64,000 nt of DNA, from NCBI RefSeq assembly GCF_030546935.1, contig NZ_JAUOPH010000004.1, positions 558,001 through 622,000 on the forward strand, in the 5' to 3' direction. A program made the translations under genes and the position numbers. The stretch is from Marinobacter sp. 2_MG-2023 (lineage in GTDB: Bacteria; Pseudomonadota; Gammaproteobacteria; Pseudomonadales; Oleiphilaceae). Positions 10,005 through 18,720 of this stretch are shown one piece after another (position 1 is the stretch's first letter; each line of letters begins with the position of its first letter). The notes beneath the pieces are model-generated. The model searched no databases, was not told where the DNA came from, and worked only from the letters and a program-made list of their open reading frames with translations.

Positions 10005-10891
10005 GCAGCACTACAGCCATGCAGGAACCGGCTGTCGATCCGAAAGTTTTCTATAGCAGCCTGGTACGAACCCTTGAGCTGCGGCGGGACTCCCTCTCCG
10101 AACCGGAAAAGAGCTTTGGCGGCTACCAGCCTCTGGATCGGGCAGAGCTTCTTGAGTGGCTGAAGTTCCAGTGCTGGTACGAGCAGGAAGCCGCCGGCTT
10201 CATTGGCTCCTGGTTACGGGACACCCCGGAACCGGAGGTGTTTGTTGGCCTGTGTCAGCAGGTCGCTGATGAAGGTAAACACTACAAGCTGATATTGTCC
10301 CACTTGCAATCTCTGGGTGCTTCCATGGAGGACTGGTCACCGGAACCGGAATGGGTTGAGTGGGTCAGTGAATTCTACGCCAGTGGCGATGACACTCTGG
10401 AACGGGTGGCAGCTCATAACATTACCGGAGAACTGGGCGCTATGGACGCTTTCGATGGGCTACTGCCACGCATCCCGGACGCCACCCGGGCCATGCTGGA
10501 GAAGATCATCCCTGATGAAAAGTTCCATGTTTCTCTGGGGCGTATGGCCGTGCACCGCTATGCCACCACCCAGGACCGGCAGGCTCGTGTTGAGGCGCGG
10601 GTGCTGAAGGCATTCGAGCTGGAACAGAAGGGCAGGTTGGCTTTCGAACGCCGACTCGGCGCGATCCGTGAACAGGCAGTCAACGATTCTGCTGAACAGG
10701 CGCCTGCAAAGGGTGACGATGCACCAACCGCCCAATGGGTGTGCCAGGTCTGTGGCTGGATCTACGACGAGACGGTGGGCGATCCGGATTCCGGCATTGC
10801 ACCAGGAACACCCTTCGAGGATATTCCGGACGACTGGGTGTGCCCGGAATGTCTGGTTACCAAGGATGACTTTGTTCTGCTGTCAGTCTGA
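10001..10891 (+). CDS. Ferritin-like di-iron domain fused to C-terminal rubredoxin
   Basis: A 296-residue two-domain protein. Residues about 15-220 form a helical di-iron domain with ligands E61 or E63, the motif E91xxH94, E144, and E173xxH176, the classic E...ExxH...E...ExxH set. After a polar linker (about 222-244) comes a complete rubredoxin: [22 protein letters not shown] and WVCPECLV, with iron cysteines C248, C251, C281 and C284. Rubrerythrins share the order di-iron then rubredoxin, but their di-iron domain is shorter and different in sequence. Here the rubredoxin could feed electrons to an oxygen-activating centre. Coupling to the metallohydrolase upstream suggests a monooxygenase or oxidase in heterocycle degradation rather than peroxide defence; this is inference. 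Confidence 0.88.
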   Translation: MSSTTAMQEPAVDPKVFYSSLVRTLELRRDSLSEPEKSFGGYQPLDRAELLEWLKFQCWYEQEAAGFIGSWLRDTPEPEVFVGLCQQVADEGKHYKLILSHLQSLGASMEDWSPEPEWVEWVSEFYASGDDTLERVAAHNITGELGAMDAFDGLLPRIPDATRAMLEKIIPDEKFHVSLGRMAVHRYATTQDRQARVEARVLKAFELEQKGRLAFERRLGAIREQAVNDSAEQAPAKGDDAPTAQWVCQVCGWIYDETVGDPDSGIAPGTPFEDIPDDWVCPECLVTKDDFVLLSV

Positions 10892-10917
10892 GGCAATCCG
10901 TTACAGAGAAAAGCTAA

Positions 10918-10946
10918 CCAGGAGGGCGCTTTAACGCCCTCCTGCC
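10918..10946. terminator. Hairpin between convergent genes
   Basis: AGGAGGGCG and CGCCCTCCT (10920-10928 and 10935-10943) pair perfectly around a six-base loop. They lie between the stop of the ferritin-rubredoxin gene and the stop of the opposing amidohydrolase. Neither side has a strong T run, but the perfect GC-rich stem and its place argue for a shared terminator. Confidence 0.65.
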
Positions 10947-10960
10947 CTTCCCAACTGCAG

Positions 10961-12349
10961 TCATACCGGCGTTGCAACACCCTTCCGGTTCGTGGCAAGC
11001 CAGCGCTCACGACGAGTCAGTAGTCGTTCCGCTGCCTGGTTGCCCTGTTCGATATAGGCCGGCATATCGCCACTAAGCAGTATCTGGTTCTCGGCCAGTA
11101 TTTTCCCGGCCACCATGGTCATGGTCACATCACCACCCAGCACCGAGTGCACCAGATTGTGATGCAGGTTCTGTAACTTCCCTTGGGGTATGAACGGCGT
11201 CATCCGGGCTGTATCGGCAGCCACGGCAATCACATCCGCCTGCTTGCCGGCCTCCAACGAGCCGATTTCCCGTTCCATACCCAGAGCTCTTGCCCCTTCG
11301 ATGGTGGCCGCTCTCAGAACATCCCAGGATTTCCAGGCTGCAGCGTCCATGGCCCGCAGCTTGGCCAGCAGCGAGGCGATTTTCATCTCCTCGAACATGT
11401 CCAGGTTGTTGTTTTCCTTCTCACCATCGGTACCGATTCCCACGGCAATGCCGGCAGCGATCATGGCTTCCACTGGAGCCGGACCACTGGCGAGTTTCAT
11501 GTTGCTTGAGGGGTTGTGCGCAACGCCGATGTTGTTATCCGCCAACAGCTGTAGTTCGTCATCATCGAGCCAGACGCAATGCGCGAGCAATACCTGTTCC
11601 GGCGACAGTAGCCCCAGTTTTTCCAGGGACCGGACCGGGCTCATACCGTGCCGCCGCATAGCTTCAGGAATTTCACTCTGGCTTTCGTTTGAGTGGGTGT
11701 GTAACCCGGTGCTGTAATGATTGCAAAGGTCTACCGCCCGCTGGCAGGCAGCCTCGGTTGCGTAGAACTGATGTTCCAGCCCCACCCATACATTAACGCG
11801 ACCGCCTGCTCCACCATGCCATTGCGAGATCAGCGCCTCGTTATCATCCAGGGTGTCGAAATAGTCGTAACCTGGCGCCTCACCCACATAGGGCACCATC
11901 ACCACGCGATTGCCCAGGGCTTCGGCTGCCCGGGCGGAGCCTGCCATGTACCGCCACATATCCACCGATGTCGTAGTACCCGCCAAAAGGCTTTCCGAAT
12001 AGCATAACCAGGAGGCCGCTTCCGCCTCGTCGGGCTGGAGCACACGGTGCATTGGATCAATGTATTGCTGCAGCCACTCCCACACGGGCAGCTCCTCGGC
12101 GGTACCACGCAGCAGACCGGAATGGCTGTGGGTATTGATCAGTCCCGGCATCAGTATGGCTCGGCCATAATCCCTGACTTCAGCATCCGGCGCGCGCTCA
12201 CACAGCGTTTGGCGATCCCCCACTGCCTCAATAGTGTCACCCATCACCAACACCGCGCCGTTCTGAATAACGGAGTTGTCCTCGGTCGTAGGCAGTACGG
12301 CGTCCGCACACAGCAGGAGTCGGCGATTACTCGCAGAGGAAATAGTCAT
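10961..12349 (-). CDS. Amidohydrolase of the MtaD/TrzN deaminase group (paralogue of 7095-8441)
   Basis: A 462-residue metallohydrolase. Metal ligands are in NTHSHSGLLRG, THSNESQSE, LLAHCVWLDDDE and GTDGEKENNNLDMFEEMK. The last block differs from its paralogue (GTDGPVCNNSLTMFEEMK) just after the catalytic aspartate, so the two probably take different substrates. The ATG at 12349 overlaps the stop of the 2Fe-2S subunit gene by four bases. That makes it the last gene of a molybdenum-hydroxylase operon running from 16008. Hydroxylation followed by deamination of one ring compound is the natural reading. Guanine deaminase and 8-oxoguanine deaminase have their own genes elsewhere in the window, so another base or a pterin is likely. 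Confidence 0.88.
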   Translation of the reverse strand: MTISSASNRRLLLCADAVLPTTEDNSVIQNGAVLVMGDTIEAVGDRQTLCERAPDAEVRDYGRAILMPGLINTHSHSGLLRGTAEELPVWEWLQQYIDPMHRVLQPDEAEAASWLCYSESLLAGTTTSVDMWRYMAGSARAAEALGNRVVMVPYVGEAPGYDYFDTLDDNEALISQWHGGAGGRVNVWVGLEHQFYATEAACQRAVDLCNHYSTGLHTHSNESQSEIPEAMRRHGMSPVRSLEKLGLLSPEQVLLAHCVWLDDDELQLLADNNIGVAHNPSSNMKLASGPAPVEAMIAAGIAVGIGTDGEKENNNLDMFEEMKIASLLAKLRAMDAAAWKSWDVLRAATIEGARALGMEREIGSLEAGKQADVIAVAADTARMTPFIPQGKLQNLHHNLVHSVLGGDVTMTMVAGKILAENQILLSGDMPAYIEQGNQAAERLLTRRERWLATNRKGVATPV

Positions 12350-12894
12350 AAGGGTTCTTCCGATAATGAGGGCCCCCGGCCAACCGCTTCGTCCGGACAG
12401 CAAGAGGCCGAAAGTTGATCGATAGCGCGCCTGAGGCCGCCATAGCCGGTACAGCGGCAGAGATTACCAGCCACAGATTCAGCCAGATCCACCGGGCTGC
12501 CCTGCCGGTGCTGCCGTAAGCCGGCGACAAGTGAGACGGCAAAACCAGGTGTGCAATAGCCACACTGCAAGGCGCTCTCACTTGCCAGCGCGTCGCGGAC
12601 GGAGAGGAAGTCAGGGTCCTCGCCCAGGCCCTCCACGGTTTCCACATGATGACCTGGCAACTGCCAGGCCATCACCAGGCAGGACGGCACAGCCCGACCG
12701 TCAAGCAGTACCTGACAGGCTCCACAGCGTCCCACCCGGCACCCGGCCCGGGCGGACGTGATCTGGCCAGACTCCCGCAGGATATCCAGCAACGTCTCGG
12801 CACTCGCTGCTGCTCGGGTTATCGTTTCACCATTCAGCTTAAAACTGAGGTTTTCCTGTGCCGGCATTTCTGGCACCTGATAATGATCACTCAT
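12346..12894 (-). CDS. Molybdenum hydroxylase 2Fe-2S subunit (CoxS/XdhC-type small subunit)
   Basis: A 182-residue iron-sulfur protein. The plant-type ferredoxin cluster motif GCRVGRCGACQVLLDG is followed by the family's second cluster, LQCGYCTPGF with GNLCRCTGYGGL. These are the two 2Fe-2S domains of xanthine dehydrogenase-type enzymes, present here as a separate polypeptide as in carbon monoxide dehydrogenase-like three-subunit hydroxylases. It overlaps the large subunit by four bases upstream and the amidohydrolase by four bases downstream. It passes electrons from the molybdenum centre to the FAD subunit. Confidence 0.92.
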   Translation of the reverse strand: MSDHYQVPEMPAQENLSFKLNGETITRAAASAETLLDILRESGQITSARAGCRVGRCGACQVLLDGRAVPSCLVMAWQLPGHHVETVEGLGEDPDFLSVRDALASESALQCGYCTPGFAVSLVAGLRQHRQGSPVDLAESVAGNLCRCTGYGGLRRAIDQLSASCCPDEAVGRGPSLSEEPL

Positions 12895-15194
12895 AGTGCC
12901 TGCTCCTGTGCAGCCATCCCCACCAGCAAGTCTCCGGGGTCTACCGGCAGCCGCCGGATCCGGACACCGGTTGCCATTTCAATCGCGGCGGTAATAGCAG
13001 GTGCCACTGCCTCGATACCCAGCTCGCCTACACCCCTTATCGGGAAAGGGTCGTCCTCTGGTGTGCTGTCCAGAACATCAACGCGCTGGACAGGAGCATC
13101 GTGAAAGGTGGGGATAAGGTATTGGTCCAGATTATCTGCCAGGTAGCAGCCATCGCGGGTAGTCATGTCCTCGGTCAGGGCCATGCCCTGCCCCATGACA
13201 GCGGCACCCTCGATCTGCCCCAGATAACCGGGCGGGTAGATCACACGTCCGGCGGCGGTAACATGGTGAAGATCCGTCACCCGGACCCGACCGGTGAGAC
13301 GATCCACGGCCACCCGGGCTACTGTAGCGATCTGCAACTGCAGATAACGGCCCACGGGCTGCTCAGCGTCCGGCGCCACCGGAAAATCCTGACTGGCGCT
13401 GGCGCTTAGCTCATCAAGGTTGACGCTCGCTGCCAGTTCCCGATAGCTCAATACCTGATGATCATTGAAATAAAGACCTCCTGGCCCGAACACCAACCTG
13501 TCTTCCGGGTGGCCGCTCAATCCGGCAGCATGTCCGCGTACAAGGTTCATCCAGCCCGGCAGAATCCTGGCCAGTACACCATGTACCAGCACGGAACTGC
13601 GGGATGCACTGGTGGGCCCTGAATCCGGCCCCCGGGAGTTTCCCAGCGCTACTTCCACATCGGTCTCCCGGCAACCCACTCCATTGCAGACGGACTGGAT
13701 GATGGACTCGACAATGTTCTGGCCATAGTCCGAGAAACCGAATTCCACGCAGATATGACCTGCAGGTGACAGGCTGATACGCCCGCCACCACTGTCAGGC
13801 AAGCCATCTCCCAAACCATTACCCTGAGCGCCCATGGCCATTCCTGTGCCGGTTAGCCAGCGACCCGTACCAGCGTCATGGCAGCGCCAGAGAGGAGAAG
13901 CAACGGCCGCAGCAAGCACCTCTGCGGGTGGTGCGGTCCAGCGTACAGTCTGGTCACGGCTACCAGCATCGCCAGGGGAGCGCAGGTTGATCTGGCGAAA
14001 CGCTGAGGGCTCCATACCAAGCTTGCCCGCCAATGCATCCAGCTGCGATTCCACCGCGAACGTGGCCTGATTGCCGCCAAAGCCCCGGAAAGCACCACAT
14101 ACGCCATTGTTGGTATAAACCAGGCGACCGGACACCCGATACGCCTCTATTCGATATAACGGCGCCGTGGCGTGGTCCAGATAGTTTTCCAATACTGCAG
14201 GCCCCAGACTGGCGTAGGCGCCGGTGTCCAGAACTGCCTCTACTTTATGGGCCAGCAACCGCCCTGCCGCGTCACACCCGGTGGTCATTTTTACCGTCAC
14301 CGGGTGGCGCTTGATGCCAGTCCTGCAGGATTCGAACCGGTCCAGATGGATCATCACCGGGCGGCCGGTTTTCAATGCAAGCAACCCGGCAGCCGGCTGC
14401 ACGGTGAGCTCGTCCTTACCACCGAACGCCCCACCTGTGGCCGTGGACTCAACCGTAACCTGGTCATGGGCAAGACCAAGAATATCCGCCAGTTGTTCCG
14501 CATCCCGATGGCCAGACTGGCAACCTACCCGGAACAACACACCGCCGTTATCATCCGGAATGGCAACACCACCCTCAGTCTCCATAAACGCGTGCATCTG
14601 GCGAGGAGTCTGATAATGATGTTCAACAATCACGGTGCATCGGGAAAAGGCGTCTTCAAGGTCACCCCGTTCAAGGGTTTCCCGGGCCAGCAAATTGCTG
14701 CCACCGTGTTCTTCATGGGAATTATGGAGAGCCACCTGCTGCTCGGCCAATGCAGCATCACTGACCACGGGAAGAGGCTGGTAACCCACCTCTATGACAT
14801 CCAGCGCTGCCAGGGCCTGCTCCGGAGTGTCCGCCGCCACAGCGGCAATCGAATCGCCTTCGTAACGCACCCGCTCATCACAAAACACCGGCTGGTCCCG
14901 GATCACTATGCCGAAGCGATTCGGTCCCGGCACATCGGCGGCACTGACCACCGCATGCACACCAGGCATTTCTCTAGCTCGGGAGATATCCACCCCGGTG
15001 ATACGGGCATGGGCGTGAGCACTGCGCAGAATGGCGCCATGCAATAACCCGGGGAGATGTCGCTGGTCAGTGGTATACGCCAGACGACCTTCGATGCGCG
15101 GGGTCAGGTCCATCCGTGAGGTAGCGTTACGTACCCAGTCGCCGTCCAGAGTCACAGAACTTCCGATGGGCCCAGATGGTTTTTCAGGCTTCAA
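12891..15194 (-). CDS. Molybdenum hydroxylase catalytic subunit (xanthine dehydrogenase-like, three-subunit type)
   Basis: A 767-residue molybdopterin subunit. TGGAFGGKDELTVQP and CGAFRGFGGNQ are the usual cofactor-contact blocks. GVGELGIEAVAP near the C-terminus carries the catalytic glutamate found in xanthine dehydrogenase as GVGEPP. The ELG form differs from the EPP form of the XdhB at 26507-28861, and overall the two proteins belong to different branches. It overlaps the FAD subunit gene by 11 bases and the 2Fe-2S gene by four. The enzyme should hydroxylate a ring carbon of a purine or similar heterocycle; the substrate cannot be told from sequence. Confidence 0.9.
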   Translation of the reverse strand: MKPEKPSGPIGSSVTLDGDWVRNATSRMDLTPRIEGRLAYTTDQRHLPGLLHGAILRSAHAHARITGVDISRAREMPGVHAVVSAADVPGPNRFGIVIRDQPVFCDERVRYEGDSIAAVAADTPEQALAALDVIEVGYQPLPVVSDAALAEQQVALHNSHEEHGGSNLLARETLERGDLEDAFSRCTVIVEHHYQTPRQMHAFMETEGGVAIPDDNGGVLFRVGCQSGHRDAEQLADILGLAHDQVTVESTATGGAFGGKDELTVQPAAGLLALKTGRPVMIHLDRFESCRTGIKRHPVTVKMTTGCDAAGRLLAHKVEAVLDTGAYASLGPAVLENYLDHATAPLYRIEAYRVSGRLVYTNNGVCGAFRGFGGNQATFAVESQLDALAGKLGMEPSAFRQINLRSPGDAGSRDQTVRWTAPPAEVLAAAVASPLWRCHDAGTGRWLTGTGMAMGAQGNGLGDGLPDSGGGRISLSPAGHICVEFGFSDYGQNIVESIIQSVCNGVGCRETDVEVALGNSRGPDSGPTSASRSSVLVHGVLARILPGWMNLVRGHAAGLSGHPEDRLVFGPGGLYFNDHQVLSYRELAASVNLDELSASASQDFPVAPDAEQPVGRYLQLQIATVARVAVDRLTGRVRVTDLHHVTAAGRVIYPPGYLGQIEGAAVMGQGMALTEDMTTRDGCYLADNLDQYLIPTFHDAPVQRVDVLDSTPEDDPFPIRGVGELGIEAVAPAITAAIEMATGVRIRRLPVDPGDLLVGMAAQEQAL

Positions 15195-16008
15195 GGCTCA
15201 CCTCCGCCAATCCAAACTCCAGCATCCGGCACACGGCGAGTCGTAACTGGGTGCATTGCCAGCCCAGAGCTTCCAGTTCGCTGTCGATCACTGTCGCCAG
15301 GTCGCCAAGCTCCCGAACACCTTGGTCCCGGAGCATGGCTTCAGTAACCACCAGCCGGCCGGCTCCGCCTTCACCACACACCGCCAGCCGAAGCTGCTGT
15401 CCATTATGGACACAAGCCACGGTGGCCCGGGTGGGGCTAAAGCGCTCCCGATAGCCGAGCTTTTCCACAAAGAATCTCCAGTCACGGCAGTCCGGCAGAG
15501 TCACAGATCTGAGCAAATCGCCGGCCGCACGATCCAGACACCATTGGACCAGAGGCCGCCCACCCGTTCCTTTGCCAGCCAAAACGTCCACCTCAGCGTC
15601 CAGCGCAAGTGCCAGAGCGGACAAATCCCCACCAGCAAGCAAATTACCGCCAACCGTACCCAGATTGCGCACGCCGGGCCCAGCTACACGATTCAGCAAA
15701 CCCACCAGCGGCGGTAGGTACACGGACGTTAAGGGGTGCCGGGCAAGCTCGTCCAGAGTGGTCAGCGCGCCAATAATGAGACCGCCGTCCGTCTCCTGAA
15801 CACCAAGAAACCCCGGCCAGTCAGGATTCAGCGCCACCAGTTGCACGGGCCACTGCCGGTCGCGCTCACACGCAGGCTGCAACCAGGTGCCCCCAGCGAT
15901 GTAAGGCGCCCGAAAACGTTTGGCAAAACTGACCGCCTGACGAGGCGACTCCGGGCGCATAACCCGGACCGCCAGCCTTTCGGTAACCAGGTTGTTCACA
16001 GGTTCCAC
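15184..16008 (-). CDS. Molybdenum hydroxylase FAD-binding subunit (CoxM-type)
   Basis: A 274-residue flavoprotein subunit. AGGTWLQPACER near residue 38 and NLGTVGGNLLAGGDLSALALAL are the two FAD diphosphate motifs of the CO dehydrogenase flavoprotein family. The start appears to be a GTG at 16008 placed immediately after the stop of the binding-protein gene, with no clear ribosome site, so translational coupling or a slightly later start is possible. The stop overlaps the catalytic subunit gene. With the next two genes it makes one complete three-subunit hydroxylase. Confidence 0.88.
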   Translation of the reverse strand: MEPVNNLVTERLAVRVMRPESPRQAVSFAKRFRAPYIAGGTWLQPACERDRQWPVQLVALNPDWPGFLGVQETDGGLIIGALTTLDELARHPLTSVYLPPLVGLLNRVAGPGVRNLGTVGGNLLAGGDLSALALALDAEVDVLAGKGTGGRPLVQWCLDRAAGDLLRSVTLPDCRDWRFFVEKLGYRERFSPTRATVACVHNGQQLRLAVCGEGGAGRLVVTEAMLRDQGVRELGDLATVIDSELEALGWQCTQLRLAVCRMLEFGLAEVSLEA

Positions 16009-17085
16009 TCAGTCGCTGCCCACACCGGAGACATCCGGATACCGGGCCATAATGTCGTGAATGGCTTTGGTGCCAACAAACTCAGTGGTATAGCCTTTGG
16101 TGGGATCGACTGTCTCACCGATCAGATCCAGGCTAACCAACTGCTGATAAATATCCTGCCAACGCTCGTCGGTCATGATGCCAATACCCGCTTTGAGAGC
16201 ATCGCCAGACAGGACAATGCCTTGCTCATCCATTTCCCTGAGAGAATGTGCAAGTTGCTCCGGGCCCTGGTTCTCATTCAAACCGTGAATGTATTCATTC
16301 GTGGCTGTCGGGTCCTGCAGGTATTGGTACCAGCCCTCAATGGTCGCTTCTACAAACTTGCGGGCAACTTCCGGACGCTCTTCCAGGGTTTTTTGAGTGG
16401 TGACGATCATGGTCGAGTAGGATTGCCAGCCATTGTCAGACAGCATGAAAACATTCGGCTCAATGCCAGCTTTCTGCACGACAAAGGTTTCCGAGGTAAC
16501 GTAGGCCTGCTGGATAACCTCGGGATCCGCAATAAACGGCCCCATCTGGAAGGTATACGGACGGACCTGTTCATCGGTATAGCCATATTTTTGCTTCAAC
16601 CATGGCCAGAATGACTGGTGCGCATCCTGGGACAGCAGGATTGCCTTGCCCTTGAGATCTTCCAGGCTGTCGTTCCCGACATCCGGGTGAGTCATGATTA
16701 TCTGGGGATCTTTCTGATAGAACGAGGCCAGCGCCACCACAGGTAAACCTTCCTCGACAGCATTGAGAATCTGGCCACTGGAATGAAGCATCACGAAATC
16801 GGCCTGGCCACCCAGCAGCAGTTGCATGTTGTTGACCTGAGGGCCGCCGGGTGACATTTCCACGTCAAGCCCATAGTCCTCATAAGTACCCTGCGAATCT
16901 GCGTGGTACCAGCCACCGTGTTCGGCCTGGGGGAACCAGTTGGTGCGGAAGGTCACCTTCTCGAGGTCATCTGCCCACACGGAGCCTGGCGCTGCCAGTA
17001 CGGCCAGCCCAGCTGCCATCACCATAGTCGCTACCCGACCGGGGCGTCGTGCCTTGGTCGCACATGTTACTGTCTTGGTCTTCAT
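16009..17085 (-). CDS. ABC transporter substrate-binding protein, NMT1/THI5-like
   Basis: A 358-residue secreted binding protein. A signal peptide with a hydrophobic core around residues 20-33 ends near VWA-DD. The mature part starts VTFRTNWFPQAEHGGWYHA, the family motif seen in pyrimidine-precursor and nitrogen-compound binding proteins (ThiY, SsuA and relatives), followed by LLLGGQADFVMLHSSGQIL. GGAGAG lies just ahead of the ATG. No permease or ATPase of the matching NitT/TauT class is next to it, so it is an orphan within this window. It directly precedes the molybdenum hydroxylase genes and so may deliver that enzyme's substrate. Confidence 0.87.
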   Translation of the reverse strand: MKTKTVTCATKARRPGRVATMVMAAGLAVLAAPGSVWADDLEKVTFRTNWFPQAEHGGWYHADSQGTYEDYGLDVEMSPGGPQVNNMQLLLGGQADFVMLHSSGQILNAVEEGLPVVALASFYQKDPQIIMTHPDVGNDSLEDLKGKAILLSQDAHQSFWPWLKQKYGYTDEQVRPYTFQMGPFIADPEVIQQAYVTSETFVVQKAGIEPNVFMLSDNGWQSYSTMIVTTQKTLEERPEVARKFVEATIEGWYQYLQDPTATNEYIHGLNENQGPEQLAHSLREMDEQGIVLSGDALKAGIGIMTDERWQDIYQQLVSLDLIGETVDPTKGYTTEFVGTKAIHDIMARYPDVSGVGSD

Positions 17086-17197
17086 GCACTCTCTCCATAC
17101 ATAAGGTCATATGGGCGATCAGACATTCGGCGTCTCACCCATTCTTTATTTCCCTATAGTTTTTATTTGAGGGAGGACATCAGGCATTGGCAAAAAT

Positions 17198-17701
17198 TTA
17201 GTTGGACGGCAGTACCGGTGTTATGGGCCCTGCCAGCGTGATCTCATCGCAGTTATTACCCGCTCCCTGGCGATCAACTACCAGGTAATCAGAGTTTGGA
17301 TCCAACGGAAGCAATGGCGCGTGCCATGTTCCGGCCCTGTAGCTGAGCCCCTGGTTGCCACCGGCGAGAAACACCCGAACCAGGGACTCATCAAACTCAC
17401 CAGGGGGTGCCACAACCGCCAGGAATGCACCATTGTTCATGGGAACGAAAGCCTGGCTGCCCAGGGGGTGCCGCTCCATGAGAGTAATCTTCAGAGGGCT
17501 AAGAGGCTGGCCACGAAATATAGATAAGATGCCTTGTGCATCCTTACCAAGCAGCTCCACTGTTGCCAACGCGTGGAACCGCTCGGTACGGCCCTGATTG
17601 ATAGGGAAAGAGTCTGCACCCCCGGTATCAATCACTTCACCAAAGGGCGCAAAAGCCTCCCGGGTAAGGGGTTCCGCAACGATTGTCCGGGCGTGACTCA
17701 T
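17198..17701 (-). CDS. allA: Ureidoglycolate lyase
   Basis: A 167-residue protein of the AllA family. It opens with EPLTREAFAPFGEVIDTGG, the usual N-terminal block, and has AGTWHAPLLPLD, the family's GxWHAP motif with the presumed active-site histidine. The enzyme splits ureidoglycolate into glyoxylate and urea, the last step of allantoin breakdown. The start overlaps the allantoicase stop by four bases, which fits the order of reactions. A 112-base gap separates it from the next gene on the same strand. Confidence 0.94.
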   Translation of the reverse strand: MSHARTIVAEPLTREAFAPFGEVIDTGGADSFPINQGRTERFHALATVELLGKDAQGILSIFRGQPLSPLKITLMERHPLGSQAFVPMNNGAFLAVVAPPGEFDESLVRVFLAGGNQGLSYRAGTWHAPLLPLDPNSDYLVVDRQGAGNNCDEITLAGPITPVLPSN

Positions 17702-18720
17702 GATACCGGCTTCCCGAACAGCCTCACCCTGCTGACACCGCCATCCGGGATCATGTTGAAACGGATATGAGTAATCGCCCCCACATCTTTCAGTTCAGTA
17801 AACTGATGGATAGCGTCTGCGGTCAGCGGCTGCTCATCCATCAACGTGTGCCAGAACATACTCTGGGTGATGAGAGACTGGGCAGTACTCTCTCCAACCT
17901 CGACACAGGCCGCCTGTATAGAACAAGCCGCAGGGAAATTACCCTTGAAGTGCGCTGTATCCACCTCGATATGTTCGGCAACTCCTTTGTGGCCCAGAGA
18001 CAGAATGCACCAGTCACTGCCAGGCTCACGGCGGCGGCGGGTTTCCCAACCATCGCCCATATTGATACCCCGGCCAGGTCGCAGAAGCTTGCGGGGTTCG
18101 CCATAGTGAGCATCACTCCAAGCCACCTGGTCACCGCCATGTTCCAGCGCAAGCAGGTTCACCGGGCCACTGGTCAGCAGAGCGGACCAGTCACAGAATG
18201 GTTTGCCGTATATGCGCAGGCGCGCCAGCCCGCCATCGGGGAATATGTGCACCCGCACATGGCTCCAAGGCTTTTCCGAGGCGATTTCGCAGAAGCGGTG
18301 GTCATTGCCTTGCAGTTCAATGGCTGGCACCAGTGTTTGCCAGTCACTGCTTTCGCCGGGCTCGCCATCCGGGCAATAACACGCCTCCAGCGAAGCCGCC
18401 GGGGGAAAGTTTCCGGTAAAGAAACTGGTATCGAAATCTACACCCATCAAAACGCCAGGTGTCGCCAGACGGATAACGCACCAGTCGTGACCGGTGGTAC
18501 GGCGACGACGGGTTTCCCATCCGTCCATCCATTTGCCGTTGTCATCAAAACGGTCGGGGTAAAACACCGGTTGGTCAGGGTTCAGCATGCGCTCCCGGGA
18601 CGCAAAAAACTCATCGGTCACCTGGGTCACTTCCGCTCCCAGGCTTCCATCGGCCAGGTTCAGGCCATTACGGGTAAAGTCAGGCCCTTCAATATTGGGG
18701 GCCACGATTGCGTCTGTCAT
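17698..18720 (-). CDS. alc: Allantoicase
   Basis: A 340-residue protein containing two copies of the allantoicase domain. The repeat is plain to see: GWETRRRRTTGHDWCVIRL in the first half and GWETRRRREPGSDWCILSLG in the second, each followed by a VDTSFFTGNFP or VDTAHFKGNFP segment. The enzyme hydrolyses allantoate to ureidoglycolate and urea. It overlaps both neighbours (allantoinase upstream, ureidoglycolate lyase downstream) by four bases each, so translation of the three enzymes is coupled. Confidence 0.95.
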   Translation of the reverse strand: MTDAIVAPNIEGPDFTRNGLNLADGSLGAEVTQVTDEFFASRERMLNPDQPVFYPDRFDDNGKWMDGWETRRRRTTGHDWCVIRLATPGVLMGVDFDTSFFTGNFPPAASLEACYCPDGEPGESSDWQTLVPAIELQGNDHRFCEIASEKPWSHVRVHIFPDGGLARLRIYGKPFCDWSALLTSGPVNLLALEHGGDQVAWSDAHYGEPRKLLRPGRGINMGDGWETRRRREPGSDWCILSLGHKGVAEHIEVDTAHFKGNFPAACSIQAACVEVGESTAQSLITQSMFWHTLMDEQPLTADAIHQFTELKDVGAITHIRFNMIPDGGVSRVRLFGKPVS

